Assembly: GCF_052119585.1 (NCBI RefSeq)
Contig: NZ_JBGQOJ010000021.1
Span: 1 to 60,933, forward strand
Reading direction: 5' to 3'
Length of the DNA stretch: 60,933 bases
Source: JBGQOJ01 sp052119585
GTDB lineage: Bacteria; Pseudomonadota; Alphaproteobacteria; Rhodobacterales; Rhodobacteraceae
Part shown: piece after piece, positions 60,858 to 60,933 of the stretch
Layout of the letters: each line of letters begins with the position of its first letter
Numbering within the stretch: the stretch's first letter is position 1
Program-made: the position numbers and the translations under genes
The notes under the pieces: generated by a model
Told to the model about the DNA's origin: nothing
Databases searched by the model: none
Seen by the model: only the letters and a program-made list of their open reading frames with translations

Positions 60858-60933
60858 GGGCACCTCTAAAAATTGCGCCTGATCTGACGGCGGTGTAGAC
60901 ATTGGGCCAGTGTGAGATGGAGGCTGGTTGTCA
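60858..60933 (+). mobile_element. Possible left end of an insertion sequence
   Basis: GGGCACCTC at 60858-60866 is followed by TAAAAAT and then GC-rich sequence to the window end. It is inverted relative to GAGGTGCCC at 65-73. If these are terminal inverted repeats, a copy of an IS5-type element continues past the right edge, and another ends at the left edge. No transposase is visible, so this stays tentative. Confidence 0.25.

Overview
The window reads as chromosomal DNA of an alphaproteobacterium, most likely a marine Rhodobacteraceae (roseobacter-type) species. This rests on a GC-rich codon bias, small genes of a type I associate with that family (104 aa at 22814, 58 aa at 45823), and recurring intergenic stem-loops with a GGATATTT flank. 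I have run no search, so the genus is left open. No rRNA, tRNA, CRISPR array or prophage was seen. A 9-bp sequence, GGGCACCTC, lies in inverted orientation at the two window edges and could mark insertion-sequence ends.

1-28 kb is mostly housekeeping: a short autotransporter; a divergent metR-like/metF pair; a thioesterase; a frameshifted capsule-type gene; a ferric-reductase-like flavocytochrome with an overlapping 35-aa membrane ORF; a DUF2235 hydrolase overlapping a lone molybdenum-hydroxylase large subunit; divergent ornithine decarboxylase and Lrp-type regulator; valS; two aminotransferases; a DUF305 protein; a phosphatase overlapping an MsbA-like exporter; a GT2; a YgfZ-type protein; efp; cobQ; a PopZ-like protein; and pcm-tolC.

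28-43 kb is a surface-glycan locus. On the minus strand pseB and pseC are followed, after a 223-bp gap, by an overlapping run: aldo/keto reductase, a cytidylyltransferase-aminotransferase fusion (PseF-like), a PseG-PseH fusion, then pseI and a FemAB/GNAT-like acyltransferase. Together they supply every named step from UDP-GlcNAc to CMP-pseudaminic acid. Divergently on the plus strand lie a capsule-type glycosyltransferase-like gene (intact paralogue of the broken gene at 3.9 kb), manC, ugd and a UDP-glucuronate 4-epimerase-like gene.

43-53.7 kb is mixed: a DUF6880-like protein, an Asp-box propeller, a degenerate caspase-fold protein with two peptidoglycan-binding repeats, a cold-shock protein, a membrane protein, a small winged-helix regulator divergent from a probable unannotated small RNA (about 49593-49685), an asparagine-synthase-like protein lacking the glutaminase cysteine, and gntK/gnd diverging around a GntR-like palindrome.

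53.7-60.4 kb is the most interesting part. Two divergent genes encode RTX-tagged, presumably type I-secreted enzymes. One is a GH114-type (endo-alpha-1,4-polygalactosaminidase-like) hydrolase. The other carries a Rossmann-like region plus a polysaccharide-deacetylase-like domain. Together they reproduce the catalytic domains of PelA, the periplasmic Pel enzyme, but split in two and sent outside the cell. A surface lipoprotein follows the deacetylase gene, and the 762-bp divergent region holds two palindromes and an orphan minus-strand terminator. I propose a secreted system acting on a galactosamine-rich matrix polysaccharide.
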